A stretch of DNA of 56,381 bases, from NCBI RefSeq assembly GCF_945957345.1, contig NZ_CAMFKW010000036.1, positions 1 through 56,381 of the forward strand. Direction: 5' to 3'. Shown here one piece after another: positions 17,256 to 26,100 of the stretch. The translations under genes and the position numbers were made by a program. This DNA is from an uncultured Allobosea sp. (GTDB lineage: Bacteria; Pseudomonadota; Alphaproteobacteria; Rhizobiales; Beijerinckiaceae). How positions within the stretch are numbered: position 1 is the first letter of the stretch; each line of letters starts with the position of its first letter. The notes beneath the pieces are model-generated. The model saw only the letters and a program-made list of their open reading frames with translations, searched no databases and had not been told where the DNA came from.

Positions 17256-17518
17256 AGAGGCTGCTATGGGCTGTGGAAGCGATTTGATGAGGTCAAAACG
17301 CTGGAGATGGGAGGAGCATCGCACCGCCGATACGTCGGTATCGGCAAGCGGTGCGACGCTGCAGCTCCAGCGTTTTCACCTCACCCGCAGGGCGCGGCGC
17401 TTTTGCGCGACTGCCGTGTCGTTCTTCGTAGCAAGCCGGAAGGCTTGCGTCCTCGAACTCCTTGCATTAGCGCAAAATCGCCAGCGTCAAATCGCTTCCA
17501 CAGCCCATAGCAGCCTCT
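17256..17518. repeat. 263-bp palindromic (MITE-like) element inside the importer operon
   Basis: Perfect 32-bp terminal inverted repeats at 17256-17287 and 17487-17518 (left arm starts AGAGGCTGCTATGGGCTGTG). Further stems nest inside: GAGGTCAAAACGCTGGAG pairs almost perfectly with 17365-17382, and TCGCACCGC (17319-17327) pairs with GCGGTGCGA (17348-17356). Short open frames of 84 and 87 codons cross it but look incidental. No transposase and no obvious target duplication. It separates the binding-protein gene from the first permease gene and ends 10 bp before the permease start. Confidence 0.85.
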
Positions 17519-17528
17519 AGGTCGAGGC

Positions 17529-18482
17529 ATGCTCCGTCATCTGCTGCAGCGCAGCCTCGACCTCGTGATCGTGCTGTTCGGGATCTCCGTGATCGTCTTC
17601 CTGATGATCCGGCTGATCCCGGGCGACGCGGTGGCGATCATGCTCGGCGCCAATACCGAGGTAACGCCGGAGCGCGTCGCCGCGATGCGCGGCGCGCTCG
17701 GGCTCGACCGGCCCCTGCTGGAGCAATACTGGGTCTGGCTCAGCCATGCCCTGCGCGGTGACTTCGGCACCTCGATCTGGACCGGGCGGCCGGTGATGCA
17801 GGAGATCGCCGCCCAGATCTGGCCGACGCTACAGCTCACCCTGTTCTCGCTCGTGCTCGGCGCGGGGCTCGCGCTCCCGCTCGGCTGCCTGATGGCGCAT
17901 TGGCGGGGAGGGCGGGCCGATCTGGTGCTGCGCGTCGGTGCCATCGCCGGGCTCACCATCCCCTCATTCTGGCTCGGCATCGTCATGCTGATCGCGGTGG
18001 CGACGCTGGCGCCGAGCTTCGCCTCGCTCGGCTATGTGCCGTTCAGCGAAGACCCGCTCGGCAATCTCCAGCGGCTGCTGCTGCCGGCGATCGCGCTGGC
18101 GCTGCCGATTCTGGCCAATCTCTCGCGGCTGGTGCGCACCGCGATGCTCGATGCGCTCGGCCAGGACTATATCCGCACCGCCCGCGCCAAGGGGCTGGGC
18201 GAACGGGCCGTGCTCTACCGGCATGCCCTGCGCAACGCGCTGATCCCCTTCGTCACCAGCGTCGGCATCATGACCGGCTATCTGCTCGGCGGCGCGATCG
18301 TGGTTGAGCAGGTGTTCTCGATTCCCGGCCTCGGCCGCCTGATCCTCGGCGCCATCGCCGAACGCAACTATCCGCTGGTCCAGGCAACGATCCTGGTCGT
18401 CACCGTCGGCTTCGTGCTGGTCAACGCGCTCGTCGATTTCGCCTATGCGCTGATCGATCCCCGGCTCAGGACCGCGTCATGA
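17529..18482 (+). CDS. Peptide-type ABC importer permease (DppB family)
   Basis: 317 residues with six membrane segments. The N-terminus ([20 protein letters not shown]), the periplasmic [20 protein letters not shown] and [15 protein letters not shown] loops, and the cytoplasmic EAA-type loop with [20 protein letters not shown] identify the DppB/OppB family. Its start lies just beyond the 263-bp palindromic element. It overlaps the next permease by ATGA (18479-18482). It should pair with the DppC-type subunit; no ATPase gene follows. Confidence 0.94.
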   Translation: MLRHLLQRSLDLVIVLFGISVIVFLMIRLIPGDAVAIMLGANTEVTPERVAAMRGALGLDRPLLEQYWVWLSHALRGDFGTSIWTGRPVMQEIAAQIWPTLQLTLFSLVLGAGLALPLGCLMAHWRGGRADLVLRVGAIAGLTIPSFWLGIVMLIAVATLAPSFASLGYVPFSEDPLGNLQRLLLPAIALALPILANLSRLVRTAMLDALGQDYIRTARAKGLGERAVLYRHALRNALIPFVTSVGIMTGYLLGGAIVVEQVFSIPGLGRLILGAIAERNYPLVQATILVVTVGFVLVNALVDFAYALIDPRLRTAS

Positions 18483-19297
18483 GCCAGAGCCGCCGCATCG
18501 CCCTCGTCGCGGGCATCTTCGTCACCCTGCAGATCGTGCTGGCGCTCGCCGCGCCCTGGGTCGCGCCCTACGACCCGCTGGCGCAGGACATCGTCGCCCG
18601 GATGCGGGGGCCGAGCGTCGCGCATTGGCTCGGGACCGACCATCTCGGCCGCGATATCCTCTCGCGCATTCTCTACGGCTACCGCACGGCGCTGATCGCC
18701 TGCGGCATCGCGGTCGGGCTCGCGCTGATCATCGGCGGCAGCCTCGGCCTGCTCGCCGCCTTCTATCGCGGCTGGTGGGACCGGATCATCATGCGGGCGA
18801 TGGACATCCTCTTCGCCTTCCCGGTGATGCTGCTGGCGATCGGCATCATCGCCATGCTCGGACCGCGCACGGAGAGCGCCGCCATCGCCATCGCCGTGGT
18901 CTATGTGCCGATCTTCGCGCGGCTGATCCGCGGGCCGGCCATGGTGCTGGTCGAGAGCGATTTCGTCGCCGGCATCCGCTCGATCGGCGCGACCGATCTG
19001 CGGATCATGCTGCGCCATATCCTGCCCAACCTCGCCTCGGTCATCCTGGTGCAGAGCTCGCTCCTGCTTTCGGCGGCGATCCTGGTCGAGGCCTCGCTCT
19101 CCTTCCTCGGGCTCGGCACTCAGCCGCCGACGCCCTCGCTCGGCCTGATGCTGGCGGAGGGGCGCAATTTCGTGCTGCTCTCGCCGTGGAACGCGATCTT
19201 CGCCGGGCTCGGCATCCTCCTGCTCTCGCTCGGCTTCAACCTGCTCGGCGACGCGCTGCGCGACGAGCTCGATCCGCGGCTCCGGGGCCAGTCGTGA
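18479..19297 (+). CDS. Peptide-type ABC importer permease (DppC family)
   Basis: 272 residues. Typical DppC features are [18 protein letters not shown] in the periplasmic N-terminal loop, [20 protein letters not shown], and the EAA loop [20 protein letters not shown]. The C-terminus [15 protein letters not shown] is characteristic. The stop TGA overlaps the GTG start of the GNAT gene. DppD/DppF-type ATPase genes, usually next in such operons, are absent, so the transporter must borrow ATPases encoded elsewhere. Confidence 0.94.
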   Translation: MSQSRRIALVAGIFVTLQIVLALAAPWVAPYDPLAQDIVARMRGPSVAHWLGTDHLGRDILSRILYGYRTALIACGIAVGLALIIGGSLGLLAAFYRGWWDRIIMRAMDILFAFPVMLLAIGIIAMLGPRTESAAIAIAVVYVPIFARLIRGPAMVLVESDFVAGIRSIGATDLRIMLRHILPNLASVILVQSSLLLSAAILVEASLSFLGLGTQPPTPSLGLMLAEGRNFVLLSPWNAIFAGLGILLLSLGFNLLGDALRDELDPRLRGQS

Positions 19298-21129
19298 TCA
19301 TCCGCCGGGCGGTCGCGGCCGATATCGCGCCGGCCGCCGCGCTGATGGCGCAGGCCTATGCCACGCATTTCCGCCCGATCATCGGCGATGCCGCGCTCGG
19401 CTTCGATCAGGCGCATTTCGCGGCGCGCTTCGCTCGTGAGCTGGCGGAGCTGACCATCCTCGACGAAGACGGCGTGCGCGGCGTGCTGCTGGTCAAGGAT
19501 TGGCATATCGCCATGCTCTTCGCTGCCGAGACCGGACAGGGCCATGGCGCCGCGCTGCTCGCTCATGCCGAGGCGAATGGCGCCCGGTCGCTCGAAGTCT
19601 TCGCCAACAACGAAGGCGCGCGGCGCTTCTACGAGCGCGCCGGCTGGCAGGCCGCAGACGACTACGAGCGGGAATTCGCCGGCGCGCTGCACCGCTTCCT
19701 GCGCTATGAAAAGTCGATGACGCCCCACCAGAACACCAACCCTCATCCTGAGGAGGCCCGCAGGGCCGTCTCGAAGGATGTTCCAGTGCACGCTGGAACA
19801 TCCTTCGAGACGCGATCTGCGATCGCTCCTCAGGATGAGGGCTCGCGTCAGTCAAAGGAGACAGGGCTGATGGACAAACTCCTGATCCGCGGCGGCCAGA
19901 GGCTGTCCGGCACGGTCGAGATCCGCGGCGCGAAGAATGCGGCGCTGCCGGCCTTTGCCGCGGCGCTGCTCTCCGACAAGGCATTGACGCTGCGCAACCT
20001 GCCCGATGTCGTCGACGTCAAGACGATGCAGGCCTTGCTCGAAGGCTATGGCGTCAGCTTTTCCGGCCGCGGCGCCGATGCGCTGACGCTCGACGCGGCC
20101 AAGGCCGGGCCACGCGAGACGAGCTACGACATCGTCCGCAAGATGCGGGCGACCATCCTGGTGCTCGGACCGCTGGTGGCGCGGTTCGGCGAGGCGCGCG
20201 TTTCGCTGCCGGGGGGCTGTGCCATCGGAGCGCGGCCGGTCGACCTGCATATCAAGGCGCTCGAAGCGCTGGGCGCCGAGATCAACGTGGCGGGCGGCTA
20301 TATCGAGGCCAAGGCGCCACGCGGCCTGAGCGGTGCGCGGATCGTCTTCCCGTTCTCCTCGGTCGGCGCGACCGAAACGGCGCTGCTGGCGGCGAGCCTC
20401 GCCAAGGGCGAGACCGAGATCGTCAACGCCGCCAAGGAGCCGGAGGTGCTCGACCTCGCCCGCTGCCTCACCGCGATGGGCGTGAGGATCGAGGGCATCG
20501 GCAGCCATCGCCTGCTGGTCCAGGGCGCGAAGAGCCTGTCGCCCGCGACCCACGAGATCGTCGCCGACCGGATCGAGGCCGGCACCTATGCGGTCGCCGC
20601 CGCGATCACCGGCGGCGAGCTCGAGCTGGTCGGCGCGCGGCTCGAGCATCTCGCGGCGGTCGGCGAGGCGCTGGAAGCGGCCGGTGTCCGGCTCTGGCCG
20701 AGCGATCGCGGCTTGATGGTGACGCGCCCGGGCCGGCTCACCGGCATCGACATCATGACCCAGGCCTATCCCGGCTTCTCGACCGATCTGCAGGCGCAGT
20801 TCATGGCGCTGATGAGCGTGGCGGACGGCACCTCGCTGATCCGCGAGACGGTTTTCGAGAACCGCTTCATGCATGTGCCGGAGCTGGTTCGGCTCGGCGC
20901 CGACATCACGCTGAAAGGCACCAGCGCGACCGTGCGTGGCGTCGCCAGCCTGAAGGCGGCACCCGTGATGGCGACGGACCTGCGCGCTTCGGTCAGCCTA
21001 GTGCTCGCCGGCCTCGTCGCCGAGGGTGAGACCGTGGTCAGCCGCATCTACCATCTCGACCGTGGTTATGAGGCGCTCGACCGCAAGCTCAAGCGCTGCG
21101 GTGCCGATATCGAGCGGGTCCCGGCATGA
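19294..21129 (+). CDS. GNAT acetyltransferase frame that reads through into MurA without a stop (611 codons)
   Basis: Starts with GTG at 19294 (GTGA overlap with the DppC stop). Residues about 1-140 are a GNAT N-acetyltransferase domain: [20 protein letters not shown], an acetyl-CoA loop region [18 protein letters not shown], and [20 protein letters not shown]. After LHRFLRYEK the frame runs through the 102-bp palindromic repeat at 19740-19841 and into murA in the same phase, with no stop before 21129. Either a GNAT-linker-MurA fusion is made, or the GNAT chain is a read-through product while MurA is started separately at 19870. The substrate of the GNAT domain is unknown; a cell-wall amino sugar is plausible from context. 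Confidence 0.7.
   Translation: MIIRRAVAADIAPAAALMAQAYATHFRPIIGDAALGFDQAHFAARFARELAELTILDEDGVRGVLLVKDWHIAMLFAAETGQGHGAALLAHAEANGARSLEVFANNEGARRFYERAGWQAADDYEREFAGALHRFLRYEKSMTPHQNTNPHPEEARRAVSKDVPVHAGTSFETRSAIAPQDEGSRQSKETGLMDKLLIRGGQRLSGTVEIRGAKNAALPAFAAALLSDKALTLRNLPDVVDVKTMQALLEGYGVSFSGRGADALTLDAAKAGPRETSYDIVRKMRATILVLGPLVARFGEARVSLPGGCAIGARPVDLHIKALEALGAEINVAGGYIEAKAPRGLSGARIVFPFSSVGATETALLAASLAKGETEIVNAAKEPEVLDLARCLTAMGVRIEGIGSHRLLVQGAKSLSPATHEIVADRIEAGTYAVAAAITGGELELVGARLEHLAAVGEALEAAGVRLWPSDRGLMVTRPGRLTGIDIMTQAYPGFSTDLQAQFMALMSVADGTSLIRETVFENRFMHVPELVRLGADITLKGTSATVRGVASLKAAPVMATDLRASVSLVLAGLVAEGETVVSRIYHLDRGYEALDRKLKRCGADIERVPA
19740..19841. repeat. 102-bp Hyphomicrobiales-type palindromic repeat, translated in frame
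   Basis: Outer inverted repeat CCCTCATCCTGAGGA (19740-19754) with TCCTCAGGATGAGGG (19827-19841). Inside is a perfect 19-bp stem, GTCTCGAAGGATGTTCCAG (19768-19786) with its complement (19793-19811), around a 6-nt loop. Elements ending in CTCATCCTGAGGA are common intergenic repeats in Bradyrhizobium and Bosea relatives. Its length is a multiple of three and the GNAT frame through it has no stop. Confidence 0.85.
19870..21129 (+). CDS. murA: UDP-N-acetylglucosamine 1-carboxyvinyltransferase MurA (possible second copy)
   Basis: 419 residues from the ATG at 19870, which has its own AAGGAG ribosome site. MurA transfers enolpyruvate from PEP to UDP-GlcNAc, the first committed step of peptidoglycan synthesis. 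Seen: [11 protein letters not shown] (Lys22/Asn23), the loop [20 protein letters not shown] with catalytic Cys117 retained, and [15 protein letters not shown]. Full length, no decay. The setting in a recycling operon, behind a GNAT frame and overlapping a sugar kinase by ATGA, is unusual for a housekeeping murA, so this may be a paralogue; that needs the whole genome. It also lies in phase with the upstream GNAT frame. Confidence 0.92.
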   Translation: MDKLLIRGGQRLSGTVEIRGAKNAALPAFAAALLSDKALTLRNLPDVVDVKTMQALLEGYGVSFSGRGADALTLDAAKAGPRETSYDIVRKMRATILVLGPLVARFGEARVSLPGGCAIGARPVDLHIKALEALGAEINVAGGYIEAKAPRGLSGARIVFPFSSVGATETALLAASLAKGETEIVNAAKEPEVLDLARCLTAMGVRIEGIGSHRLLVQGAKSLSPATHEIVADRIEAGTYAVAAAITGGELELVGARLEHLAAVGEALEAAGVRLWPSDRGLMVTRPGRLTGIDIMTQAYPGFSTDLQAQFMALMSVADGTSLIRETVFENRFMHVPELVRLGADITLKGTSATVRGVASLKAAPVMATDLRASVSLVLAGLVAEGETVVSRIYHLDRGYEALDRKLKRCGADIERVPA

Positions 21130-21998
21130 GCGCGCCGGCCGATCTCTATCTCGGCGTCGATGGCGGCGGTACCGGTTGCCGCTGCCGCCTTGAAACCGCG
21201 GCCGGGGAGGTGCTGGGCTCCGGCATCGCCGGCCCGGCTTCGCTCCGGCTCGGGCTCGAAACCTCGCTCGCGTCCGTGATGCATGCGGCACGCGGCGCTA
21301 TCTCGGAGGCCGGTTTGACCGAGGCCGATTTCGAGCGCATCCGCGCCGGCATCTGCCTTGCCGGCATCGGACGCAAGGGCATCCGCGAGCAGCTCGCCGC
21401 CTGGAACTCGCCTTTTGCGCAAACCGTGTTCGAAAGCGACGGGCTTGCTGCCTGTCTCGGTGCGCATGACGGCGAGGATGGCGGCATCGTCATCATCGGC
21501 ACGGGCTCGATCGGGCTTGCCCGCGTCAATGGTGAGGAGTTGCGGATCGGAGGCTACGGCTTTCCGATCGGCGACGAGGGCAGCGGTGCCGATCTCGGCC
21601 TCGCCGCCATCCGCGTCTCGCTGCGTGCCCATGACGGACGCGAGCCGGAAACGCGCTTCACGAGGGATGTGCTGGCGCGCTTCGAGGCCGACCCCTTCGA
21701 GGTCGTCGCCTGGATGGACAAGGCCCATGCCACCGACTACGCGACGCTGGCGCCGCTGGTGCTGCGCCATGCCGATCTCGGCGATTCCCATGCCCGCATG
21801 ATCATGCAGAACGCCGCCGCGATGATCGACGCGATGGTGCGCACGCTGTTCGATCGTGCCGTGCCGCGGGTCGCGCTGATCGGCGGCCTGTCCTCGGCGA
21901 TGGAAGCCTGGCTCGCGCCGGATGTCCGGCGGCGGCTAAGCCATGTGAAGAGCGATGCCATCGCCGGGGCGCTCTCGCTGGTGCGGCCGAGGGCCTAA
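21126..21998 (+). CDS. BadF/BadG-family N-acetylglucosamine (glucosamine) kinase-like protein
   Basis: 290 residues, ASKHA fold. The N-terminal phosphate loop is [40 protein letters not shown] and [20 protein letters not shown] are the conserved ATP and sugar regions; [16 protein letters not shown] lies near the C-terminus. The family includes GlcNAc and glucosamine kinases (NagK/GspK type). In this operon it would phosphorylate imported or recycled GlcNAc or GlcN for NagA and the SIS deaminase. It overlaps murA by four bases (ATGA) and its stop overlaps the convergent phosphatase stop. Confidence 0.88.
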   Translation: MSAPADLYLGVDGGGTGCRCRLETAAGEVLGSGIAGPASLRLGLETSLASVMHAARGAISEAGLTEADFERIRAGICLAGIGRKGIREQLAAWNSPFAQTVFESDGLAACLGAHDGEDGGIVIIGTGSIGLARVNGEELRIGGYGFPIGDEGSGADLGLAAIRVSLRAHDGREPETRFTRDVLARFEADPFEVVAWMDKAHATDYATLAPLVLRHADLGDSHARMIMQNAAAMIDAMVRTLFDRAVPRVALIGGLSSAMEAWLAPDVRRRLSHVKSDAIAGALSLVRPRA

Positions 21999-22594
21999 GA
22001 TCCGGCGTCGGCCTCTTCGGGGACGATGTCGTGCCAGCCATGCTGCAACGCCCGGCTGGTCATGTCGAAGGCGAAATAGCAGCCACCTCCGGCGATGGGC
22101 TGACCATGTTTGCGCGAGATCGGCTCGCCACGGAGATTGCTGAGCAGCAATGTGCCGACGCCGCCATGCGCGAAGATCGCGAGGTCGCCGGTGCCGCGTC
22201 GGGCCGCTATGCAAGCGGCGATGCCAGTCCTGATCCGCGCCTGCGCAGCCCGCGCCGTCTCCCAGCCGAGGACGCTGGTATCCGGCTCCCCGAAGAACTG
22301 GTCGACGATCTCCCAGAAGCGCGGCGGCGCGACATAGCCGGTCGCCGAGCGGTCGTTCTCGCGCAGGTCCTCGCGTGCGTTGAAGGGCAACCCCCACGCG
22401 CGCTGGAAGGCCTCAGCGCAATCCATCGCCTTGCGCTCGTCGCTGGTGAAGACGTCGGTGACACCAGCCAGCTCCGGTCGCTGGCAGAAGGCTTCGATGC
22501 GCTTCCAGCCGGTGGTCGACAGCCCCCAGTCTGGCACCGGGATCTGCGGGTCGACGACCACTTCCGGATGGGTAACGAAATAGACGGTCGGCAT
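21995..22594 (-). CDS. Histidine phosphatase (phosphoglycerate mutase-like) family protein
   Basis: 199 residues from the ATG at 22594, giving the N-terminus MPTVYFVTHPEVVVDPQ. The family's RHG motif appears here as VTHPE, with Thr instead of Arg, so the first catalytic motif is altered. Other family features remain: LSTTGWKRIEAF, VFTSDERKAMDCAEAF and the second histidine in LAIFAHGGVGTLLL. It is the last gene of the sugar-importer operon, 13 bp after the kinase gene. A sugar-phosphate or small-phosphoester substrate is possible, but the missing arginine raises doubt about activity. Confidence 0.85.
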   Translation of the reverse strand: MPTVYFVTHPEVVVDPQIPVPDWGLSTTGWKRIEAFCQRPELAGVTDVFTSDERKAMDCAEAFQRAWGLPFNAREDLRENDRSATGYVAPPRFWEIVDQFFGEPDTSVLGWETARAAQARIRTGIAACIAARRGTGDLAIFAHGGVGTLLLSNLRGEPISRKHGQPIAGGGCYFAFDMTSRALQHGWHDIVPEEADAGS

Positions 22595-22607
22595 GGAGCT
22601 CTTAGGA

Positions 22608-23540
22608 TCACTTCTCATTTGCATAAACAAGCTCGCAGGCCAGACCGGCCGCACAGCCGGGCACATCGACCTGTGTTTTGTCCATTGCGATTGGCGGCGC
22701 CACCAACGCCTGGAAACGCTGCGCGATCAGGGGCGACAATGTCGCCGCGCGACCGCAGAGGGCTACCGGCTTGGCTCCCACACGCGCTCTCAAGGCCAGC
22801 GCGAGCCGGGCCAGTTCCCCGCCCGCTTGTGTGAAGATGTCTGCCGCCATCGTATCACCGGCGTTTCCAGCCGTGGCGACGGCCCGTGCCAGTAGGCCGA
22901 GGCTCCCGCGGTCGCCGCCATAGACATGAGTGCGCACGGCATCCCAGGAAGCTCCGCCCAACGCCTGCGCCAGCGCATGACCGAGAGCGCTCTCCCAACC
23001 GGAGCCGGGGGCCTCGTCCTCACGGCGCAGCAAACGGCGCAAGGCTTCTGCCGCGATCCAGGCGGCGGAACCGGCGTCGTCGATCAGCACGCCGCGCCCA
23101 CCGGCACGGATGATCTCGCCGTCGGCGGCGAGGTGGTAGCCGATCGAGCCCGTGCCGGAATAGACGATGATGCCTTCGCCGGGCTGGAAGCGGGCGCGAT
23201 AGCCCAGCCACATGTCGTCGACGACGAGGATTTTGTCCTCCCGGCAGCCGAAGGCCGTTGCCAGGATTTCGGAGAAGACCGCTCGGACGGCGCTTTCCGG
23301 CCCGAGGCCGGTGACACCCGCGACGATGGCCGCCGGCTTGCCGATGCCAGCAAGCTCGGTTGCCAATCGCACGAAGATACCTGAGACCCTGTCGCGCTCG
23401 GCCTGCGTGAAGACATGGCCGGTCATCGGCTCCATTTCGCCGCGCGCCAGGATCGCGCCCGAGGAGGTGGACAGGCACCAGCGCGAGCCGGTGCCGCCCG
23501 TCTCGATGCCAAGGCCGAGCCCGTTGTCAGGCGCCGGCAT
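22608..23540 (-). CDS. BadF/BadG-family sugar kinase (N-acetylglucosamine or N-acetylmannosamine kinase-like)
   Basis: 310 residues from the ATG at 23540, overlapping the nanE 3' end by 14 bp. The ASKHA phosphate loop is LGLGIETGGTGSRWCLSTSS; other signatures are VAGVTGLGPES, GIIVYSGTGSIGYHLAADGE and GGRGVLIDDAGSAAWIAAEA. It is only distantly similar to the BadF-type kinase at 21126-21998. Next to nanE, the likely role is phosphorylating N-acetylmannosamine or N-acetylglucosamine taken up by the CUT1 importer. The exact sugar is an inference. Confidence 0.87.
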   Translation of the reverse strand: MPAPDNGLGLGIETGGTGSRWCLSTSSGAILARGEMEPMTGHVFTQAERDRVSGIFVRLATELAGIGKPAAIVAGVTGLGPESAVRAVFSEILATAFGCREDKILVVDDMWLGYRARFQPGEGIIVYSGTGSIGYHLAADGEIIRAGGRGVLIDDAGSAAWIAAEALRRLLRREDEAPGSGWESALGHALAQALGGASWDAVRTHVYGGDRGSLGLLARAVATAGNAGDTMAADIFTQAGGELARLALALRARVGAKPVALCGRAATLSPLIAQRFQALVAPPIAMDKTQVDVPGCAAGLACELVYANEK

Positions 23541-24210
23541 GGCGGGCGAAGCGGCGGGTGATCTCGCGGGGATTGGTGATCGCGGTGCCGACCACGACCG
23601 CATGCGCGCCGGCGGTGAAGGCCAACTCCAATTGCTCCGGCTGTTCGAAGCGCCCTTCGGCGACGATCGGCACGGAAACGGCCTTGGCGAGCGCCTCGAT
23701 CAGGGCGATGTCGGGGCCGAGCGCCTTCCGCGCTTCCGTCTCGGGCGTATAGCCGGAGAGCGTCGTCGCAATATAGCTCGCTCCGAGCGAGGCGGCTCGC
23801 ACGCCATCCTCCAGCGTCGCGCAATCCGCGAAGACCGGCTTGTCCAGTTCGTCGCGGATGCGCGCGATCAGCCGGTCCAGTGGCTCGCCGTCGCGTGGCC
23901 TGTCGGTGGCGTCGACGGCGATGATATCGGCACCGGCCGCGGCGATCGCAGCGGCGCTGGCGAAATCCGGCGTGATATAGACCGGAAAGCGGTCGTCCCA
24001 GCGCTTGAGGATGCCGATGATCGGCAGGCGGCTTGCGGCGCGGATCGCGGCGATGTCGGCCGGGCCGTTGGCGCGCAAGGCGAGCGCGCCGCCCTGTTCG
24101 GCCGCCTCAGCCATCGCCGCCATGAAAGCGGGGCCGTGCAGGGGATTGTCGGCCCGCGCCTGACAGGAGACGGCGAGGCTGCGATGCGGGATCAGGGGCT
24201 CTGCTGTCAC
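23527..24210 (-). CDS. nanE: N-acylglucosamine-6-phosphate 2-epimerase NanE
   Basis: 227 residues, TIM-barrel enzyme converting N-acetylmannosamine-6-phosphate to N-acetylglucosamine-6-phosphate. Seen: LAVSCQARADNPLHGPAFMA near the N-terminus, ALRANGPADIAAIRA, GILKRWDDRFPVYITPDF, ADIIAVDATDRPRDGE, PVFADCATLEDG and IVAEGRFEQPEQL. It starts with GTG at 24210, overlapping the MalG-type permease stop (GTGA). No NanA lyase gene is nearby, which points to ManNAc rather than intact sialic acid as the source. The product feeds NagA. Confidence 0.93.
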   Translation of the reverse strand: MTAEPLIPHRSLAVSCQARADNPLHGPAFMAAMAEAAEQGGALALRANGPADIAAIRAASRLPIIGILKRWDDRFPVYITPDFASAAAIAAAGADIIAVDATDRPRDGEPLDRLIARIRDELDKPVFADCATLEDGVRAASLGASYIATTLSGYTPETEARKALGPDIALIEALAKAVSVPIVAEGRFEQPEQLELAFTAGAHAVVVGTAITNPREITRRFARHAGA

Positions 24211-25064
24211 TTCACCGCTCCGGCGGTCATGCCGCGGATGAACTGGCGCGACATCAGGATGTAGACGAGGGTCAGCGGCAGGGCCGCGATGGTGAGGCCT
24301 GCGAAAAGCATGCCCCAGTCGGTGGTGTATTCGCCCATGAAGACCGAGAGGCCTTGCGGCAGGGTTTTTCGGGCATCGGTCTGGATGAAGACCAGTGGGA
24401 AGAAGAAGTCGTTCCAGGTCGGCACGGCGTTCTGGATCGCGGCGATCATCATCGGCGGGATCGAGAGCGGCAGCATGATCGAGAACATGATGCGCGGCTC
24501 GGAGGCGCCGTCGATGCGGGCGGCTTCCTCCAGCTCCACCGGCAGCGTGCGCAGGAAGCCGGTCATGATGAAGATCGTCGAGGGCAGGCCCATCGCCGTA
24601 TAGATCAGGATCAGGCCGAGCCGGGTGTCGAGCAGCCCGAAATCCCGCATCTGCAGGAAGAGCGGGATGACCGCGAGCTTGAGCGGCAGCATCAGCCCGG
24701 CGAGGAAGAACATGAAGATCGCGGAGTTACCAGGGAAGCTGTAGCGCGCCAGGCCATAGGCGCCCATCGTGCCGAGAACCAGCGTCAGCAGGATCGAGGT
24801 GCCGGTGATGACGACGGAGTTGACGAAATAGCCGGGCAGGCTGGTCTCGCCCCAGATCCGCGTGAAATTCTCGACATAGGTGAAGTCCGGCAGGGAGAAC
24901 GGTGCGTCGAAGATTTCCGCCGTCGTCTTGAAGGCCGAGAAGACCATGATGACGATCGGATAGAGCATCAGCACGGTGTTGCCGATCAGGAGCGCGGCAG
25001 CGATCAGGCTGCCGGCGCTGCTGCGCGGGAAGAGCGGGTCGTTGGTTGCGGCGTGAGACGTCAC
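24207..25064 (-). CDS. CUT1 carbohydrate ABC importer permease (MalG family)
   Basis: 285 residues with six membrane segments and the EAA loop VELEEAARIDGASEPRIMFS, which contacts the ATPase. The C-terminal QFIRGMTAGAVK is typical of MalG-type subunits. It starts with GTG at 25064, overlapping the MalF-type gene (GTGA), and overlaps nanE at the other end. No MalK/UgpC-type ATPase gene lies in the operon, so a shared ATPase is needed. Confidence 0.94.
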   Translation of the reverse strand: MTSHAATNDPLFPRSSAGSLIAAALLIGNTVLMLYPIVIMVFSAFKTTAEIFDAPFSLPDFTYVENFTRIWGETSLPGYFVNSVVITGTSILLTLVLGTMGAYGLARYSFPGNSAIFMFFLAGLMLPLKLAVIPLFLQMRDFGLLDTRLGLILIYTAMGLPSTIFIMTGFLRTLPVELEEAARIDGASEPRIMFSIMLPLSIPPMMIAAIQNAVPTWNDFFFPLVFIQTDARKTLPQGLSVFMGEYTTDWGMLFAGLTIAALPLTLVYILMSRQFIRGMTAGAVK

Positions 25065-25993
25065 AGCGCGATCTCCCGCTTGCGCAAATACTGGGTGATG
25101 ACGGTCGCGACCGCCGCGATGAACATGAACATCAGCACGGCCAGCGCGTTGCCGTGGCCGAAATCCTGCAGGCCCGCACTCTGGTTCCCGAAGGCGGTGC
25201 GGTAGAAATACAGGCCAAGCACGTCGGTCGAGCCATAGGGCGAGCCGTCCAGCCCCGCCATGATGTAGGGCAGCTCGAACCAGTTGAACGCGCCGATGAA
25301 GAGCAGGGTCAGCGTGATCGTGGTCGAAGGCGTCACCAGCGGCCAGACGACGCGAGTCAGCATCTGCCAGCCGTTGCAGCCGTCGAGCTTGGCGGCCTCG
25401 AGGATCTCACGGGGAATGCGCTGAATGCCGGCGAGGTAGACCAGCGCCGGAAAGCCGACCCAGTGCCAGGCATTGGCGAGGACGAGCGCGGGCAGGGCGG
25501 TTGTCTCCTGGCCAAGCCAGGGCTGGCGCAGGTTGCCGAGGCCGGCCATGTCCAGGAACTGGTTTATCAGCCCGAAATTCGGATCGAGGAACAGCTTCCA
25601 GAGGAAGCCGACCAGCACGGTCGACAGGATGACCGGCATGAAGATGGCGACGCGGTGGAAGCGGAAGCCGAAGGGCTCGCGATAGATGAACCAAGCAAGC
25701 AGGAAGCCGACGCTGTTCTGCACCACGAACAGCGCGAAGAAGACGAAGAGGTTATGGCGAAAGGCGCGCCAGGTCAGCACCGCGAAATGCTCGCCGAACA
25801 GCACGTCTGCGAAGTTCTTGAGGCCGATGAACTCGCCCTGCGCCATGCCGTCCCAGCGATAGAAGGCGGCGCTCAGGGCCGAGAGCAGCGGCCAGACCAC
25901 GAAGGTCAGCATGATCGCGAGCGGCGGCAGGATCAGGAAGGCGATCCAGGCCGCGCGCCTGCGTCTTTCGCGGTTTCTGTAGTCCGTCTGCAT
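25061..25993 (-). CDS. CUT1 carbohydrate ABC importer permease (MalF family)
   Basis: 310 residues. Cytoplasmic RNRERRRRAAWIAF precedes the first helix; the periplasmic loop has AFYRWDGMAQGEFIGLKNFA; the EAA loop is IPREILEAAKLDGCNGWQML. Topology and length fit MalF/UgpA-type subunits of sugar importers. It is separated from the binding-protein gene by 107 bp containing an 11-bp-stem hairpin. Confidence 0.94.
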   Translation of the reverse strand: MQTDYRNRERRRRAAWIAFLILPPLAIMLTFVVWPLLSALSAAFYRWDGMAQGEFIGLKNFADVLFGEHFAVLTWRAFRHNLFVFFALFVVQNSVGFLLAWFIYREPFGFRFHRVAIFMPVILSTVLVGFLWKLFLDPNFGLINQFLDMAGLGNLRQPWLGQETTALPALVLANAWHWVGFPALVYLAGIQRIPREILEAAKLDGCNGWQMLTRVVWPLVTPSTTITLTLLFIGAFNWFELPYIMAGLDGSPYGSTDVLGLYFYRTAFGNQSAGLQDFGHGNALAVLMFMFIAAVATVITQYLRKREIAL

Positions 25994-26048
25994 CGGCTCC
26001 GGTCCTCGGGATGCGCCGGGGAGGCGAGCGGCGGCTGCACGGGACCAG

Positions 26049-26074
26049 CGCTCACGGCCGAGAGGCCGTGAGCG
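26049..26074 (-). other. 11-bp-stem hairpin between sugar-binding protein and permease genes
   Basis: CGCTCACGGCC (26049-26059) pairs perfectly with GGCCGTGAGCG (26064-26074) around a GAGA loop. No U-tract follows. It sits 26 bp beyond the binding-protein stop codon, the classic place for an element that raises binding-protein mRNA over permease mRNA. Confidence 0.65.
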
Positions 26075-26100
26075 TCAGGCGGGCGCCGTCGCTGTCGCGC

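Noticed and set aside
17247..17520. Open frames of 84 and 87 codons inside the 263-bp palindrome
   Set aside because: They cover an inverted-repeat element, have no family features, and one would begin inside the terminal repeat.
18625..19293. N-terminal extension of the GNAT-MurA frame back into the DppC gene
   Set aside because: This part is a low-complexity shadow of the DppC-type permease; the GNAT domain begins at the GTG at 19294 with the usual four-base overlap.
20298..20874. Antisense frames within murA
   Set aside because: Murein enzyme motifs on the plus strand are complete; the antisense frames have shadow composition.
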